Shown here piece by piece: positions 10,205 to 19,800 of a stretch of DNA of 64,000 nucleotides. Location: NCBI GenBank assembly GCA_029834535.1, contig JAQMWT010000415.1:1-64000 (forward strand). The letters run 5' to 3'. Numbering within the stretch: position 1 is the stretch's first letter; each line of letters starts with the position of its first letter. Below the pieces are notes generated by a model. That model did not search any database. It worked only from the letters and a program-made list of their open reading frames with translations, and had not been told where the DNA came from. A program made the translations under genes and the position numbers. This stretch comes from Chrysophaeum taylorii. Taxonomy: Eukaryota > Sar > Pelagophyceae > Pelagomonadales > Pelagomonadaceae.

Positions 10205-10395
10205 TCCTTACGCCACAGCTTCGTTCCGTGTTGTCAGTGTAAACGCTTCTATGGGACTTAACGTCCTTAAGGAGTTAGGGCCCATATCCCTACTTTGTGT
10301 AGTAGCATGCGACACGCGGAATGGTCTGTACACGCCTAAGACTGCACGCAGACTCTACCATGTACCCGGAGAGGGTCAAATCTCGCCAGGGTCAT
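10205..10395 (+). repeat. Dispersed repeat R2 (left copy)
   Basis: This block, from GTTGTCAGTGTAAACGCTTC to ATGTACCCGGAGAGGGTCAA, recurs in the same orientation at 50045-50225 with scattered differences. Both copies keep an open frame (GLYTP, TAR, LYHVPGEGQISPG). Substitutions include both silent and replacement changes, so coding is not proven. The family is not recognised. Confidence 0.7.
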
Positions 10396-10599
10396 GGCCG
10401 AGTTGTGGGGCAGGCGAAGAGAGGACGGGCCCCGCCCGGAGGTCGTACGCATGCTGCCGCCGGACGTACGTGCGACGAAGGGTGGCGTCCTCCTGGGATC
10501 GGGCGGCCTGGGTGGGGCTCGCCGAGGCGGCGACATGGGTGAGGGCGGCGAGGGCGCAGCGAGCCCGGCCTAATGCGTTGGCGATGATCCCACACTATT

Positions 10600-11112
10600 T
10601 GTTTGTCCGCCGATTCAGGGTAAGGATCAGGTAGGCCCGCGAGCATTTTCCCGGAGACGAGGCGTCGGAGTTCTTTTCGGCAGACTAGGTTGGGTCGGAA
10701 GACGACGCCTCGCTCTTTACAGTCGAGTTTTCAACTCCCTGACAACCAACGGCATGCTGAGACTTTTTGAGCGCGAGCTTAAGGTCTTCGCAACCTCGAC
10801 CCGTCGCTCGGCCACTGCAACGGCACACCCGATACGTGATCGATCGCGTCGTTGTCACCGAGGCTCCTCCAACCTGTATCCCTTAAGGCCCGCCTACGCC
10901 AAACGATCAACAAGAGCCAGGGCCAGACGCCCCGCGAGGTCGGCGTCCTCTTGCCCACAAGCCCGTCTTCTGCCACGTCCAGCTCTACGCGGCTCTCTGT
11001 CTGTCGATCGGCAACCCCGAGGATATCCTCTTCCGGGTCGACGACTCCACCCTACCCCACACGTGCTGCGCAATACCGACGATAAGCCTCCTCCCGGCGG
11101 CGTCTACACGCG
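10600..11112 (+). pseudogene. PIF1/Helitron-type helicase C-terminal remnant, copy 1
   Basis: Read across frameshifts, this encodes the C-terminal part of a PIF1-family helicase. Visible pieces are PGDEASEFFSAD, the tail of RNLDPSxGxCNGTRYMIDR, TINKSQGQTPREVGVLLP (the conserved motif with the TINKSQGQT core) and KPVFCHVQLYAALCLS (motif VI region, normally ending ALSR). The entry begins with a shared border, CGATTCAGGGTAAGGATCA, and is shorter than copy 2 at its 5' side. Helitrons encode Rep plus such a helicase; no Rep part is visible here, so this is a decayed fragment. Confidence 0.75.
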
Positions 11113-11200
11113 CACTGTAGGTGAACTTACTGGGACCAGGTGAACTTACTTACTGGGGTTTGAGATTGGGAGTGGGCGAACTTACTGGGCTGCACTTGTA
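11113..11200 (+). repeat. GAACTTACTGGG tail repeats, array 1
   Basis: Short imperfect units containing GGTGAACTTACTGGG and GAGATTGGGA follow directly after the helicase remnant. The same units follow helicase copies 2 and 3, so they form a fixed 3' tail of this repeat family. A CTA triplet run (11200-11220) follows. Confidence 0.8.
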
Positions 11201-11314
11201 TTCTACTACTACTACTACTACGAGAGGAACGACGTCGTCGTCGCTTCGCGCGCACGCGGGAAAAAAAAGAAGCCGAGAGGCAGGCAGGCAGGCGGATGTA
11301 GATGGACGATGTAG

Positions 11315-12307
11315 TCAACGTGCAAGGAGGGCGGGCCTGGCGACCTCCCGCCATTTTCGGGCCACGTAGTCGCCGAAGGTAAGGTCGGCCCCTTGGTAAT
11401 CGGCGGCGCACGTACGGCCAAGGTCGTCGTCGGCTACGACCTGGCAGTCGAAGAGACTGAGGTCGAGGTCTGGTCTCGGCTCGGGCACGGTCGCGTTGTA
11501 GTCTGGATAGTAGAAGAAGACGAGGGAGTAGCGGTGGCGTCGTCTCACGACGACGCGGTGGCGCGGCGAGCGGAGGGGCGAGACGAGCGCGAGATAGTCG
11601 CCCGCGTTGACGACGAGCGCCGTCGGGTCCGGAACGCGAACGCGGCGCCACTTCGAGTCGTGCCAAACCTCGAGGGCCGCGTCCCTATCGGCCGCATCGT
11701 CGGACAACACGAGGGTGAGGAGGCCCCAGTCGGTGTGAGGGGACGAGCCGAGGTCTCGATTAGAGGGCAAGTAATCTGCGTCGAGATGAGACGAAACTCG
11801 AGAGACTCGAGCTCACGAAAAAGGCGAGCGAGAGCCGTCGCGTTCGTGTCGCAGCAGCCTCGCAGCGCCGGGACGTCGGTCTCGAGGGCGTCGACGATGG
11901 CCTACCAGGAAGTCAAAGCACAACACGAGGCGGCGCACGCGGGAGGTCCGGTAGAAGTCGGCGTAGGCGCGTTCGAGCGCGGGCCTTTCGGTCAGGTCTG
12001 GCGGCAGGTCCATTATGTCGCCAAAGGCGAAACCCTCCTTTGCCTCGACGAGGCTGCTGCCGGACTCCGCGAAGGGGGGGATGTAGCCTTGGCTCGAAGA
12101 GGAAATATCGAGAAATAAATTGCGGACGGCGCGGAGGAGGCCAGCCGGGTCGTCGACCTCGTGGTTGACGACGCTCGCCACGCCAAGGTCGCGGAACGCT
12201 GCCATGAGACCCTTTCCCGCCTCGGGAGAGGCGAGGTCCACGACTGGCAGCGTGATCTCCTCGGCGGCGGCGGCCATGATGATAAGGATTCCTCTGCGAG
12301 TCATCAT
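11315..12307 (-). CDS. 2-oxoglutarate/Fe(II)-dependent oxygenase (isopenicillin-N-synthase-like), 3 exons
   Basis: The gene reads on the minus strand as exons 12307-11939, 11901-11817 and 11775-11315, separated by GT-AG introns of 37 nt (11902-11938) and 41 nt (11776-11816). Splicing restores one frame of 304 residues: FYRTSR joins AIVDALETD, and ALARLF joins HYLPSNRDL. The N-terminal DIOX_N-like part begins ITLPVVDLASPEAGKG. The jelly-roll core has the iron-binding HTDWG, the end of the second iron/2OG segment near SPRHRVV and the 2OG-binding RYSLVFFYYP. Such enzymes hydroxylate or oxidise small molecules using O2 and 2-oxoglutarate; the substrate cannot be told. A second start, MAAAAEEITLP, lies 10 codons in and may be the true one. 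The gene lies between two helicase remnants, so capture by a transposon is possible. Confidence 0.85.
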
Positions 12308-12334
12308 TATCTTAACTACTAATCGACAGATGTT

Positions 12335-12365
<31 letters not shown>

Positions 12366-12372
12366 TTGTCCC
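12308..12372 (+). repeat. TTTG/TCTG microsatellite with shared border
   Basis: ACTACTAATCGACAGATG is followed by about a dozen TTTG/TCTG units and then CCTCGATTTAGGG. The same border and array occur in reverse at 32275-32440, where the array is far longer. It lies immediately upstream of the oxygenase start codon, so the oxygenase promoter region is transposon-derived. Confidence 0.8.
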
Positions 12373-12925
12373 TCGATTTAGGGTAAGGATCATGTAGGCG
12401 CGAGAGTAAGCATCAGGTAGGCGCGAGAGCCAGAAAGTGATCCTCCAAGCCGTCTACGGCGACCTCGCAGACTATTTCCACGACCCGCGGCGGCTCTTTC
12501 AGCGCGCCATTCTCACGCCCCGTCGAAACGATGTTGTCGATGCGGACAACGCGCGCATGACCGCGGCCTTTTTTTCCCGGAGACGAGGCGTCGGAGTTCT
12601 TTTCGGCTGACTAGGCTGGGTCGGAAGACGACGCCTCGCTCTTTACAGTAGAGTTTTCAACTCCCTGACAACCAACGGCATGCTGACTTTGATCGCGAGC
12701 TTAATGTCTTCGCAACCTCGACCCGTCGCACGGCCACTGCAACGGTACCAGATACATGATCGATCGTGTCGTTGTCACCGAGGCTCCTCCAACCTGTATC
12801 CCGTAAGGCCCGCCGACGCCAAACGATCACCAAGAGCCAGGGCCAGACGCCCCGCGAGGTCGGCGTCCTCTTTCCCAAGCCCGTCTTCTGCCACGTCCAG
12901 CTCTACGTGGCTCTCGAAGGAGAGT
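12373..12925 (+). pseudogene. PIF1/Helitron-type helicase C-terminal remnant, copy 2
   Basis: This copy is longer than copy 1. Across frameshifts it reads VILQAVYGDLADYFHDPRR, FQRAILTPR, DVVDADNARMTAAFFPGDE, EFLNSLTTNGM, RNLDPSHGHCNGTRYMIDR and KPVFCHVQLYVAL. These are the successive conserved blocks of the Helitron/PIF1 helicase C-terminus (the AILTPR/DVVDADN box, the LNSLT box and the NLDPSxGxCNGTR box). In-frame stops and shifts show that it is dead. It starts at the border CGATTTAGGGTAAGGATCATG. Confidence 0.82.
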
Positions 12926-12949
12926 GGGGTGAGTGGATGTGAGCACGAG

Positions 12950-13080
12950 TGGGCTTACGCCGAACTTACTGGGGTTAGAGATTGGGACTAGGTGAACTTA
13001 CTGGGACCAGGTGAACTTACTGGGGTTAGAGATTGGGACCAGGTGAACTTACTGGCGAACTTACTGGCCTGCACTTGTTA
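12950..13080 (+). repeat. GAACTTACTGGG tail repeats, array 2
   Basis: Several units of GGTGAACTTACTGGG alternate with TTAGAGATTGGGACYAGG. They follow helicase copy 2 and end about 40 bp before the BDP1-like start codon. The array therefore sits in the BDP1 promoter or 5' UTR. Confidence 0.82.
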
Positions 13081-13118
13081 AACCCTAAAATAAAGGTTCT
13101 TCTTCTCTTCACGTTATT

Positions 13119-13775
13119 ATGGCGCCGTCGCAGCGGCTGTTTGACTTTTGCACGAGCTACCGCGGGGCGCGGAGCGCGAGCAAGATGACGTGCAAGGCGC
13201 GCGAGTCCGTGGCGGTGGTGGCGGCGGCACCCAAGTCGGTTTCAGATCGGCACCAGACGAGCGTTGAGATCATCGACGGCGAGATCGTGGTGAAGGCGGT
13301 CGTCGAGGAGGAGCGCGGGGTCGAGGAGACGGCCGAGAAGGAGACGATGTCGATGACGACCTCGAGATCGTTCACAAATCGGTCGAGCACGGAGCGGTGG
13401 GGCTTAGAGGAGACGAGAAGGTTTTACTTGGGGCTGCAGCAGTTTGGGACCGACTTCTCGTTGATGCAGTCGCTCTTTCCGGGGAGGACGCAGCGCGAGC
13501 TCAAGAACAAGTACCGTCGCGAGGAGAGGCACCACGGCCACCTCGTCGCGCTCGCCTTGGATGCGCCGCGGCAGGCGACCGATTTCGTAGCGGTCCCGCT
13601 CTTGCTGCGCGACGGCGGCGGCTTCGACGCCAGGCATCGCCGTCGTTCTCCTGAAGAGGAGAAGGCGGATGAGGTGAGTCCGCCGCCGCCGCCGGCGTCG
13701 GGGGTTGTCGTGGTGGGACCCCCCTCCGTTTTCGACGCGTCCGCCGACGACGAGGCCGACCTCGTGAGCCTCTAG
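13119..13775 (+). CDS. BDP1: BDP1-like TFIIIB subunit (extended SANT domain)
   Basis: A 218-residue protein. Residues ~95-150 form an extended SANT/Myb domain: RWGLEETRRFYLGLQQFGTD, FSLMQSLFPGRTQRELKNKY, RREERHHG. The phrase FGTDFSLMQSLFPGRTQ is diagnostic of BDP1 (B''), the SANT subunit of RNA polymerase III factor TFIIIB. Upstream, VEIIDGEIVVK matches the short conserved box that precedes the SANT domain in BDP1. The protein is much shorter than animal or yeast BDP1 but keeps the conserved core; a Glu/Thr-rich spacer and an acidic tail flank it. It acts in the nucleus at tRNA and 5S genes. It is convergent with the HECT gene, and tail repeats of a transposon lie just upstream. Confidence 0.85.
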   Translation: MAPSQRLFDFCTSYRGARSASKMTCKARESVAVVAAAPKSVSDRHQTSVEIIDGEIVVKAVVEEERGVEETAEKETMSMTTSRSFTNRSSTERWGLEETRRFYLGLQQFGTDFSLMQSLFPGRTQRELKNKYRREERHHGHLVALALDAPRQATDFVAVPLLLRDGGGFDARHRRRSPEEEKADEVSPPPPPASGVVVVGPPSVFDASADDEADLVSL

Positions 13776-13881
13776 AGATAGGACAATCATTTTTCTTTAA
13801 ATAAATAAATAAATAAATAAAGAGGCCGCCTTTTTCTTCTTCTTCTCCTCCTCCTCCTCCTCCTCCTCCTCCTCCTGATCC
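13776..13881. terminator. Shared 3' region of convergent BDP1-like and HECT genes
   Basis: About 105 bp separate the two stop codons. It holds TTTAAATAAATAAATAAATA, usable as a poly(A)-signal-like run for BDP1 on the plus strand, followed by a CTT/CTC triplet run that is purine-rich on the HECT strand. The two 3' UTRs must be very short or overlap. Confidence 0.55.
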
Positions 13882-16800
13882 CTAAGTGTCGCCGTCGATG
13901 GAGCCGCAGGCGTAGATGGCGAGGCGGAGCTTGGTGCGCATGGTGTCGAAGGTCGAATAGGCCGGAAGGTCGATCGCGAAGGCACAGGTGTGGGCAAAGC
14001 TGTGACAAACTCTCTCTCTCACACAAGCAGCAAGGGAATACAAAAAAAAACACAAAGAAACTCACGGGAGGTACGAATCGACGTTGGCTTCGTCGATGGG
14101 TCGTCGGTTGGTGGAGGTGAGCCTGTTGATTTTGAAGCGGGTCTGGAAGTCGGCAGCTTTGAGGGGGAGCCTGGAACGGCCCCAGACGAAGCGGAGGAAG
14201 CGGGAACGGTCGGCGTGGTCCATGTCGTCGAGGGCGCGCCAGAAGAACTTGACGTGGGGGTCCGCGGGACCGCAGCCCGAATAGTCGGTGCATTGGCGGA
14301 GAAGCGAAACGTCGACCTCGAGGGTTCCGCAGACGACGGTCTCGAGCTGGGCGCCCGTGTAGAGGGAGAGGAGGAGGCGGGGAACGGTATGGGAGAGGCC
14401 CTCGCGAACGGCCGCGGAAACGGCGTCGAATTCGTTGAGTCTCGCGGCAATCACGGCATCGGCGAACTCGTTTCTCGAATCGAAGGTTACGGGTCGGTCG
14501 GCGCCGCCCGGTTCGAGCTCGATTTTGGTCGCGCCGTCGGCCGAGACGTATTCGAAGGCGTAGGGAAAGACGTCCTCGAAGGTCGCGGGGTCCTCCCAGT
14601 CGCGGAGGTGTCGCAGGCTCCTGATAAGCTGGGAATCGACGGAAGCGAGGTCGTCGACCTCGATCTTTTCGCGGACGATTTTCTTCCAGACTACGGGAGC
14701 GAGCGAGAGGGCGAGGTATTCGTTATTTCGAAGACAGAAACCCATCAAACGTCCGAGGAAGACGAAACTCTGTCGGGAGATGCCTCCTTCCGCAAATCGC
14801 AGAGCTCCGGGGTTGAGAAGAAACGCGTCGCGGTTCAAGCCTACTTCGCCGCGCGCGTTCGGCGTGGGAACGAGGAGAGAGAGCGTTTCTGACGAGAGCT
14901 CGGCGACCATCGTCGAGAGGACTTCGCGGTAGGGTCCGCCCTGATCGACAGCGTGCTCGTCGACAAGTTTCGCCATGAAAAGTCTTCCCTCTCTCCGAAA
15001 AATGTCCAGAGGTCGATCGCGAAGGGCTCGGAACACTTGGCCAAACACCGACCATTCCGCGTTCTCGTCGCGATCCCCTCTCGTCGCTCGCGCGGCCGCG
15101 GCGAGCCGCGAGAGTTCGAGGGTCGAACCGGGCTCGCCGTTGCTGCTCGGGGATACCGTCGCGCGGAGACCTTCGTCGAGGAGAATTTTCTTCCTCGACA
15201 CGAAGAGAAGGTGGCGGTTTTCGACGAGAAGACCTGCGAGCGAAGAAGACGACGACGACGACGAAAGGAGGCCGCACGGCATTAAGGGGAGCACCCGTTC
15301 GAGGACTGCGTCCAAAACTTCAATCTTCTTCTTCCTGTTTTCGTCGTCTTCCTTTTTGTTCTTCTTCTTCGTCTTCTTCTTCAAGTCTCGCAGAAGCCGT
15401 TCGACCTCCTCGGCGTCCTCGAGCCAGGCCGGAATTTTCGCCTTTGCGGAAGGCGGCTCGGGCGGCGGCGGCAAGAGGTCGACCGCATCTCCGGGAACAC
15501 CAAGGCTCGCGGCGGCGCGCCAGGAGGACGCGGCGGGGTCTCGACCCGCAGAACGCGAAGCCGCGGGGCCGACCCCGACCTTTCCGCCGTTCACCCAGAA
15601 GCTCGCCGCGTCGTCGTCGTCGTCGTCGTCGGAGATAAAAACGTCGACGACGTCGCCCGCGGCGAGCTTCGGCCCAAAGGCAGGAATCGTGCGGCCGAAG
15701 GCTCGAAGCGAACCATCGCTTCCGTACGCGATCAAATTATTATTATTATTATTATCGAGGTCGTTTTCGTTTTCGTCGTCGTCGGAAAAAAGAAGACCCA
15801 CGAAAACCGTCCCTTTAGCCTCGACGATCGCGAACCGCGACGCCCTACACGTCGTAGTGGTGACGGACGTGGCCAAGGAAGCGTGCGCGCGCCGGAAACC
15901 GATGGTCACGACCTCGCGCGGCCACGCGCTGATTTCGGCGTCGAGGTTCTTTCTCGCTCCTAGGTCTCGCGTCGAGAGGCCGTCGATCGTCGCGATTCGA
16001 TCGCTTTTTCGAATCTTCTTCAATAACAATACCCCGGACGACGGAACGTCCAAGGCGCGGGGCACGAAGACGCCCGCGAAGGTCACCTCCACCCGCGAAA
16101 CATCACCAGGAATCTGCCAAGTCAGGGTTCCGACCAATTTCCGGCTCGTCGCCTCGCGCGTCGAGTGCGACACAACGCGTCGTCGATCGCGCGACGACGA
16201 ACCGCAGGTCGACTCGCGCGGCTGGAACTCGAGCATCGAGCCGAAGGTCTCGTCGCCGCGCGCGACGTAGTCGACGCTCAACACCACCAAATCTTCTCCT
16301 TCTTCTTGACGAGCGACGACGATTTTCGAAAACGAAACCGAATAAGCGTCCGAGAATTCCGCCGTCGCCTCGACGTCGCTCGCGACTGCCTCGCGCGGGC
16401 CAAAAACGTCGTCGTGCAGAAAGACTAGCCCCCCCGCCTCCCGCACGAACACCCGCTTCCCGGCAGCCACCATATCAGCGATATCGCGCGTCCGCACCTC
16501 GACTCGCGTATCATCATCCTCCTCCTCTTCTTCTTCTTCTTCTCGGCGTCGCCGCCCGAGCGCGGTCCCGCCCGCCGAGACTTCGAAACAGGGTCCCCCC
16601 TCCCAAGTTAATGTGGATGTTGTTGTTGTTGTTGTTGTTGGCGGGGGTGATGATTTGGATTTGCTCATCTCCTCGACGCCGCACGCGGCGAGGGCGGCCT
16701 CGACGAGCATCTGGAGCAGGAGGGACTTGCGGTTCGAAGACGCTTCGGCCTGGACGAGGTCGCCGGCGCGAGCGACGAGGGCTTCTCGAACAAGGTGTCG

Positions 16801-19800
16801 CGCCGCCGGTGCGGCGGCGGCCCTCGTCGCCCGGAGCGCGGCGACGATACCCGGGAGCGCCGCGAGGAGGTCGGAGTTTGACGCGTGGGCCGCGAGATCA
16901 GCCAAGACGTCGAGGCAGGCGCGGTCCTCGAGCCACTTGGCGGCCGCGTTGTTTTCGCCGCCCTCCGCCGCGAGCGCGAGGGTTTCGAGGCAGAAGCGCG
17001 CGAACCCCCCCGAATCATCATCATCCTCCTCCTCCTCGTCCTCAAATCCGCCGCCGCCGCCGAAATAGTCCGAAACGGCCGTCCAGCCCGGCCCGCAGGC
17101 CTCGAGGGCACGCGCGACTTCCTCGGGCATGCCCGCCGACGTCGCGTCGGCGACCACCAGGGAGCGCTGCTTCGTTTTTGCGGGGTCGATAAAGTCGTGG
17201 TACCAGGCGCGGCGGTGGGACGGGACCTGGTACGCGTAGACGACAACGTTTCCTCCTCCTCCTCCTGGCGGCGGGAAAATCGCCTCGGTATCGGAGATGG
17301 CGACGGTCGCTCCGGCCGCGAGGTCCGGCGGGCGATCGGTTTCGTCGGGCCAAGGTACCGGCGGGACGCGAGCCGTCAAAGAGGGCGGAATCGGGTCGGT
17401 TCCGACGTTGACAACCCTCGGGAGACGCGGGAGCTGGAGGCGGAGGCCGCGGCGACCCAACAGTCTCCGAAAGGACCGAACGACCGAAGTCGCGAGGACG
17501 TCGGCGACCGAAGGGTCGCGTCGCGCGGAGGCCGCCGTGCGCGTTTTGAGGGCGTCGGTCGAGGCGTCGATCGCCGAGGCCTCGACGTTGACGCGGAGAA
17601 TGTGGGCGAGGGGCTCGGCGCCGCCCCAGGCCGCGGGCCGGAAGGGCGCCGACGACGGCCACGCCACCACCAGACTCTTGAGCGCCGACTCGAGGGCCGC
17701 CCGCGTCGCGACGCCCAAACACCTAGCCAGCATCGTCGAGGCCGCCACCTCGACGCCGCCTCCGAGGCCGCTCACCGCCTCCTCGACCGTCAGGAGCGCG
17801 ACGCTCTCGACTTTAGGAGAAGTCTCTGTTGTCGTCGTCGTCGTCGTAGATAACGCAACGTCGTCCAAGCAAGAGTAGAGCGGATTCTTCGAGGGGTCGG
17901 CGGGGTCCGGGTCGTCGTCGGTCGCGAGGCAGAGCGCCAGCTCGGTCGCGTGAGCGCGCAACCGGAACGCGTCGTCCGGCGCGGCCCCAAAGTCCGTCTC
18001 GTAGACGTTCGTCTCCAGGCACCCGACCGCGAGGGCCGGGTAGAAGCTGCCGCGGAGACCGCGGAAGGCCACCCCCTGGTCCGCGCCGTCGCACGCGAAA
18101 CTCAAGGTCCCGCGGTCGAGGTCGAGGTCGACGCCGTAGGTCGTGCCCTCGGTATGGTGAAACGATCCGTATCGCTCGCGATCGCCCCCGTTTATCCTCG
18201 CGTTCCCGTGGAGATATATGCCGAAAAAACCGTCGCCGCAGTGAGAGTTCTCGAAGTGTTGCCGATACCCCGTCGCGCGCGCGATTCCCAGACAATGGTA
18301 CCCGTTGCCCGCGCCCGAGTACGCCGCGACGCGCACCGTCCACCGGTGCCGGCCAGACGCGTACGCGTACCTGGCGCGAACCACCGAGTTCGTCCCGCTG
18401 TGCGAATGTACCGACTCAACGAATAATCCGTTGCTCGACACGCGCGCGTAGTCGCCCGCGTGCGACGCGTCCCACGCGTTCTTCCGGATTCCCGCGCCCG
18501 CCGGCGGCGCGCCGATCCACCGCGATCCTCCTCCTCCCGTATTATTATTGTTGTGGCACCACCACCGCGCACCCAAAGCGACGTCGTCAGCCTTGAGCTC
18601 GTGCCGGAAGGGCTGCTGCTGCCCAAAGTTCCACGCGATCGCCGCGCCCCGCGCCTCGTGCGACGCCGCGACCAGAACCGGCACCATCTCTTCTTCTTCT
18701 TCTTCTTCTTCTCCTCCTCCTTCTGAAGCAGGAACAACAACAAAAGCTGTGCCTTCTTTGCGCTCCAAGACTCCGTTTCGGTACAAAGATACGACGCCTC
18801 TCTCGACGCCGAGGCCCAATACGTCGCCCGACCTCAACTCAGAATCCGGCGAGAACCCGACCAGTCCGACCTCGGCCGCCAGCGCGCGGCTCGGCTCGTC
18901 TTGCTGGGTGCCGACCAGCTCCCACGCGTACGCCGCCGCGCTGTCGAGGGCCACGCCCGTGTACTGCTTGAGCTCGAGCGCGCTCGACGACGACGGCAGG
19001 TGGAGCACCCACGCGAACCACGGGTGCCCGCTCGTCGCGAGCAAGTACGTCCCGGCGAGGGGGCCCTCGAGGCACATCCAGACGGTCGGCTTCGTTCTTC
19101 TTCTTCTCGAAGAAGAAGCCGACGTCGATGAAGATTCCTCCTCCTCCTCCTCCTCCTCCTCCTCCTCCTCTTCTTCACCAAACCTCTTGAGCTCGGGCAC
19201 CATGCTCTCGACCTCGTCAAAATCGTCGTCAACCTCCGAGGACGCGGAGGCGCACAAGCAAACCCTCTCGTCTTCGTCGTCGAGGACGACGTGAAAGGCG
19301 TTCTGCCGCAGGCGCGCCTCGTAGCAGCGGTGGCAGTAGTCAAAGTCGCAGTTGTTGCACCTCCAGCGCAGCGCGGGCCGCGCCCTACGGCTCCGACACA
19401 TCCAGTGATCCTCGGTCGAGCCGTCGCAGGTGACGTTCTCGCTCCAGGGCCGCGGCACGAGGGAATGGCCGTTCGGACACGTCACCCTCGACGCGCACGG
19501 CACGAGCTTCCACCTCAAAAAGCTGCTGCCGCTGCTGCTGCTGCTCTCGTCGGCGAGGCGGAGGCTCAGGCTCAGGCTGCGGCTGCGGCTGCGGCTGCGG
19601 CTCGGCGCGTCGTCGTCGTCTTCGTCGTCGTCTTCGTCGGTCGACGCATTTTCGGCGGCCAAAAGCTTGCCGGCATCGGTGCCGCCCTGCTCGAGGAGGC
19701 GCGCTTGGACTTTGAGCACCGGCGCGCGCGCGCGGTCGGCCTTGGCCATGAGCCAGGCGTGGCGCGCCTGGTAGCGCTGGCAGGAGTCGCACTGCGGGCC

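Noticed and set aside
10600-11112. Helicase remnants as a host PIF1 gene
   Set aside because: Three partial copies with identical borders and tails, all frame-broken, indicate a dispersed element and not a single host gene.
11393-12118. 241-codon plus-strand frame over the oxygenase
   Set aside because: It is antisense to a spliced gene with clear HxD and RxS motifs and correct splice sites.
14062-14066. HECT protein ending at VDSYLP with a lost catalytic cysteine
   Set aside because: A GTGAGT donor follows immediately, and a 66-nt intron restores the AHTC motif and a full tail in frame.
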